Shown here: in pieces, positions 20,776 through 24,024 of the stretch | How positions within the stretch are numbered: the stretch's first letter is position 1 | Layout: each line of letters starts with the position of its first letter | NCBI GenBank assembly: GCA_016987375.1 | Contig: PJRA01000048.1 | Location: 76,900-100,923, forward strand | Length of the DNA stretch: 24,024 bases | Direction: 5' to 3' | Origin: Brachionus koreanus | Taxonomy: Eukaryota; Rotifera; Eurotatoria; Ploima; Brachionidae | Made by a program: the position numbers and the translations under genes | The notes under the pieces: model-generated | What the model saw: only the letters and a program-made list of their open reading frames with translations | What the model was told of the DNA's origin: nothing | Databases searched by the model: none

Positions 20776-20934
20776 TTCAAATAATAGATAAAAATAGACT
20801 TTTAAAAATCAAAAATAATAGAAAAAAAATTTAAAGATTACATTTCCAAATATTAAACTTGAATGTAAAGAAAATATATGTACATATGTATTTGTGGCAT
20901 CTCAAATTATAAGTGTGAATTTGTGTCAATTCAT

Positions 20935-21375
20935 TCTTTAAAATCTGTGTGATTGAACTTGTGTGAATCTAGAACTGCTCTGGAGACCTCTTAACCTTCT
21001 GAAATCTCTAAAAAACCCAAAATTTCATCATCAAGATCGTTTCCACTATTTTATTCTATTTTGGGATAATATTTTTGATTTTTAGATTATTGAAGAGATA
21101 TTTTTTAACCACTTTTGAAGCTTCTATAATAATTTGACCAGAATCTAAGTGGATTTGAGAGCTTTTTTTAATTACTTATTTTTACATCAAATCTTCTCTG
21201 TACTCTCTCCAGGATATCAATATTACTCCGAAGGTATGGATTCCATGCTCATTCTAGATTCAGCAAACTCCAGATGCCGGCGAACAAATGACTTAAAAAG
21301 TATGTCCACTAAGCTTATGGGTTCTTTAGTTGATTTGCCCAGCTTTTGGTGTCTAAGCTGATAGTCATAGTACTT
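20935..21375 (-). mobile_element. Degenerate non-LTR retrotransposon, RT C-terminal region
   Basis: On the minus strand, VDILFKSFVRRHLEFAES, then AWNP-like and NIDILERVQRRF after a frameshift, correspond to the conserved KSFVRPHLEYA...ILERVQRR segment of jockey/CR1-type elements. Further on, weakly, LGFLEIS and RRLRG recall the next conserved segment. The core (about 21150-21340) is convincing, the rest tentative. Orientation is opposite to the RT fragments on either side. Confidence 0.6.
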
Positions 21376-21649
21376 GTTGTTGGTACCTAATTTAATTTAA
21401 TTTGTTGATGTATCTGTACTCAGCTAAAGATTCCTCAAATTAAAATATTTAAAAAAAAAATAAAAACCAAAATACAAGTTAACTAAATAAAGTAAAATAT
21501 AAAAAAAGTATACCATTAAAGATATGTTGAAAAAGTCAGAAATACAAGAATTAAGACAAAAATAATTGTAGTAGAATTTCTGTATACAAAAAGTTTTAAT
21601 TTGAAATATTTTCTTTAATTCATGATAATTTTTATATATTTTTCTTTTG

Positions 21650-22115
21650 TTCGCTTTCGACCAAGTCAGAGAAATGTTCTAAGCAACTTCCCAAACTAAT
21701 TAATGATGGTAAAGAATTCACTACAGAAAAGGATATGGGAGAAATATTTGTCTTATCCAAGATTTTTTTAAATGTGATTCTGAAATAGTAATCGATTTCA
21801 GATTTATTAAAAAATAAACAATTTAATAACTTATAGGAGGAAAAAACTTTTAGATATAACAAAATTTGTAAAAAAGCTAAAAGAAGTGATATAGTCTGGC
21901 CTGATTCTCACAATGCTTAGTAATTAGTCTGCTACTTTTTAGCATTTTAATAAATGACGCACCTATAAGAAATGAATCAAACAGTCAATTCTCTTCTTTT
22001 CGCAAATGATTTTTTCTTTTTTATTTTAATAAAAGAATGTTGTAATTCAAGTCTTTACATAATCAAATATCCATCAAATAAGAAATGGGACATAAAACCC
22101 AAAATATTAAGAGAT
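21650..22115 (+). mobile_element. Degenerate jockey-like retrotransposon: linker and RT palm, catalytic box mutated
   Basis: Plus-strand reading gives SKQLPKLINDGKEFTTEKDM (typical linker between endonuclease and RT), a decayed stretch, then LLFSILINDAPIRNESNSQF and, after a frameshift, LLFANDFFFF and KKWDIKPKIL. The catalytic box, normally FADD, reads FAND at 21999-22010. With stops and frameshifts this copy cannot be active. Confidence 0.7.
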
Positions 22116-22369
22116 ATTTAAAAATCCCTTATGGGATCAATTGAGGATATTATTTTTTTATTTTTCTATTTTAAAATCATTTTCATAAATTATCATCAAA
22201 AAATTCAAGATGTTTAAAATTCATCAATTCGATGTTATTTAGCAGTATGTGCCGAAGCCCAGTCTAAAAAAATTTGAAGAAATTTTAAATGTTCTTTAAC
22301 ACCAAGAATTTTTTCATATTTTTTTTAATTCACAAATATTTTATAGAAAAAGTATGATAATTTTATTAG

Positions 22370-22500
22370 GTAATATCATTTTTAAAAAAAATTTTAAAAT
22401 CTACATAATTCAAAAATGATATATTTATTTGAAAAATCTATTCAAAAGATACAAGAATTTAAAATTATTTTTAAACGAGTCAAATGACTCGATTAGATAA
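22370..22500. repeat. Second copy of the dispersed repeat
   Basis: Closely matches about 16135-16265 (shared: ATTTGAAAAATCTATTC, AGAATTTAAAATTATTTTT, AAACGAGTC). In this copy the centre is the perfect palindrome CGAGTCAAATGACTCG apart from its two-base middle. Only one arm is clear here. Confidence 0.5.
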
Positions 22501-23137
22501 GGATTAATCTTTAATGATATTTAATAATAAACTAATTAGTAATCTCAAAATCACAATTTTTTTATCTAAAATATAAAAGTCAATTTTTTACAATTTTTAT
22601 AGAAAAAAATACAATTTTAATAAAATTTTAAGAAACCATTTTTCACGAAAAGCATGCTTAGTTCTTAACTAGTACCTGTTGATTCATGATCCTGTTCTTT
22701 ATGTCATCATTAAGATGATAATCTAAGCTCTAAGCTATACCCATTATCAGGATGATATGGTTACTACAAAATCTTAAGATAAATTTAGTTTCATCTTGAA
22801 ATTTTAATTTCTTTTTTGGTTCAAGATTTTATTCTCATTAATATTAAAAAGCGAATATTTCAATCAAAAAAGGCTCAATAGAATTAAATACTAAGAAAAA
22901 TTTTATAATAAATAAAAATTATTCAAAACTATTTCAGCCGAAAATTGTTAAATTAAATTCTATTTTTTATCTTTAGCATATCTCTTTTTTCGAAATTTGT
23001 CAAATTAAAAAGATTTTTTAACGAATCTTACATGAAACAGCAAAAAATCTTTAAATTTTTTTTTGACTGCTGAAATCTTGCTGAAAAATCCAAGGGTAAT
23101 TTGGCTCAAATTTGAATTCAACATATGGTAAAAAATT

Positions 23138-23267
23138 GATCAGGCACAGTACCAATCTCTTTATATAGTTTTTTAGTTTAACAGACACATTTTGGAAATA
23201 CACCTAACAGCTTGGCAATCTCATTTTGCTTTTTATCTCCACTTTTCAGCATTTCAATGGGGTTGAC
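23138..23267 (-). mobile_element. Tc1/mariner helix-turn-helix fragment, opposite orientation
   Basis: Minus-strand reading gives MLKSGDKKQNEIAKLLGV, then FPKCVC, an in-frame TAA, and KKLYKEIGTVPDQ. This is the N-terminal DNA-binding helix-turn-helix pattern of Tc1/mariner transposases. It points away from the catalytic domain 250 bases to its right, so the two are either different elements or one element broken by inversion. Confidence 0.55.
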
Positions 23268-23523
23268 GCATTATTTTCCCCATTATTTTGGTAAAATAGA
23301 GATTTTTTTGGTAATGTTATTTGAGAAGGACATATGAAAGGTGAGAGTATCTAAATTTAATAGTTGAAGCCAAAATGTTCAAAATTTAGAGATATCTAAG
23401 AATTAATCATAAAAGTATGAAAAAAATTTGATATAATTGTTTGATATTTTGGATTATCCGAATTTCTAAACTTTTGAACCGACTTTTATATTTAATTTTG
23501 GATATTTCATATCGTAAACGTGA

Positions 23524-24024
23524 ACAAAATATAGCGCCGTACAGCATGAGAAAGCCAAGAAATTGAGTAAAAAATTTTCAAATATGCTATATCGTTCACC
23601 ATGTTCGCTTATTTTGGAAGTCGAAAAGTACTTTACTTTGGCGGGTGACAACATGCCGGGAAATGCTGGATATTGCACAAATGACAAGTCTACTAGTCCG
23701 AACAGTGTTCGGTTTGCTGGAAAAGAGAAGTTTCCAAAGAAGGTGCTTGTTTGGATAGCCATATCTGATCGAGGTATGTCTAAGCCTCTTTTTCGATCAT
23801 CAAAGTCGGTTGCCATCAATTATATCGACGAATGCTTGAATAAACGACTGCTCCCATTTATACATGAGTATCATGAAGACCTTGACTACGTTTTTTGGCC
23901 TGACTTAGCGTCTGCTCACTATTCTATGGTAATCACAACATGGATGAACGAAAATGTAAATTATTTAACCAGAGATATCAACCCGCCAAATGTACCTCAA
24001 GCGCGCCCAATCGAAAATTTTTGG
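23524..24024 (+). mobile_element. Tc1/mariner transposase catalytic domain, truncated by window edge, inactive
   Basis: A 167-codon plus-strand frame open after in-frame TAA and TGA codons (23515-23523). Recognisable: EKYFTLAGDNMPGNAG, KKVLVWIAISDRGMSKPLF, SVAIN, KRLLPFIHEYH, FWPDLASAHYS, NPPNVPQARPIENFW. These are the RNase H-like DDE core of a Tc1/mariner transposase. The second Asp (23902-23904) and the Glu (24013-24015) are kept, with 36 residues between them. The first catalytic Asp, normally in a DEKYF motif, is Val (GTC, 23620-23622). The element runs off the right edge. Base composition is richer in G+C than the host background, consistent with a fairly young insertion. Confidence 0.88.

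Noticed and set aside
21149..21361. Plus-strand 70-codon ORF
   Set aside because: The opposite strand carries the RT C-terminal motifs, so this is an antisense shadow.
23466..23819. Minus-strand 117-codon ORF at the right end
   Set aside because: Antisense of the Tc1/mariner transposase, whose plus-strand frame has the recognisable motifs.

Overview
The window reads as nuclear DNA of an AT-rich invertebrate animal. The coding blocks end and begin at GT-AG splice sites whose codon phases match, some introns are only about 50-160 bases, one gene is a clear CREBRF/REPTOR-type bZIP factor, and the rest is strewn with non-LTR retrotransposon and Tc1/mariner debris. No prokaryotic signals, tRNA, rRNA or CRISPR were seen. 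A compact AT-rich lophotrochozoan such as a monogonont rotifer would fit, but that is an inference from general style, not from a diagnostic marker.

Left half (about 1-10,980, minus strand): one large multi-exon gene. Reading from 10,978 down to 141, I can join exons 10978-10594, 9348-7683, 7533-7383, 7326-7067, 4914-3659 and 2286-141. Every junction has a matching phase except 7067 to 4914, where a small exon must be missing. The product has a low-complexity N-terminus, ankyrin-type repeats, a Cys-bearing middle, an armadillo-like helical segment, a long Ser/Asn/Lys-rich region, and runs off the left edge. I could not name its family. Its introns hold a dead non-LTR retrotransposon in antisense (9603-10255), a fold-back element (about 5150-5450) and a short element with piggyBac-style ends (3230-3456).

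Middle (10,980-15,690): an intronless minus-strand gene for a secreted von Willebrand factor A-domain protein with a degenerate metal site (13553-12552). There are two short ORFs worth a look: a 53-residue cysteine-rich ORF (14605-14444) with a poly(A) signal just after it, and a 49-residue ORF that begins like a signal peptide (11269-11120).

Right-centre (15,696-18,717, minus strand): the CREBRF homologue, four exons, 749 codons plus stop, complete and in frame from ATG to TGA.

Right end (18,720-24,024): no host gene found. It is a transposon graveyard: RT-core fragment 20560-20775 (+), RT C-terminal fragment about 21375-20935 (-), jockey-like linker/RT fragment 21650-22115 (+) with a mutated catalytic box, a dispersed repeat at 22370-22500 that also occurs inside a CREBRF intron, an inverted Tc1/mariner helix-turn-helix scrap (23267-23138, -), and a Tc1/mariner catalytic domain (23524-24024, +) that has lost its first catalytic Asp and runs off the right edge.

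All recognisable host genes lie on the minus strand, in the order CREBRF, vWA protein, ANK/ARM protein. Nothing suggests that they act in one pathway. No complete new multi-gene system was found; the best leads are the cysteine-rich mini-ORF, the degenerate vWA protein, the missing exon of the big gene, and the palindromic repeat families.
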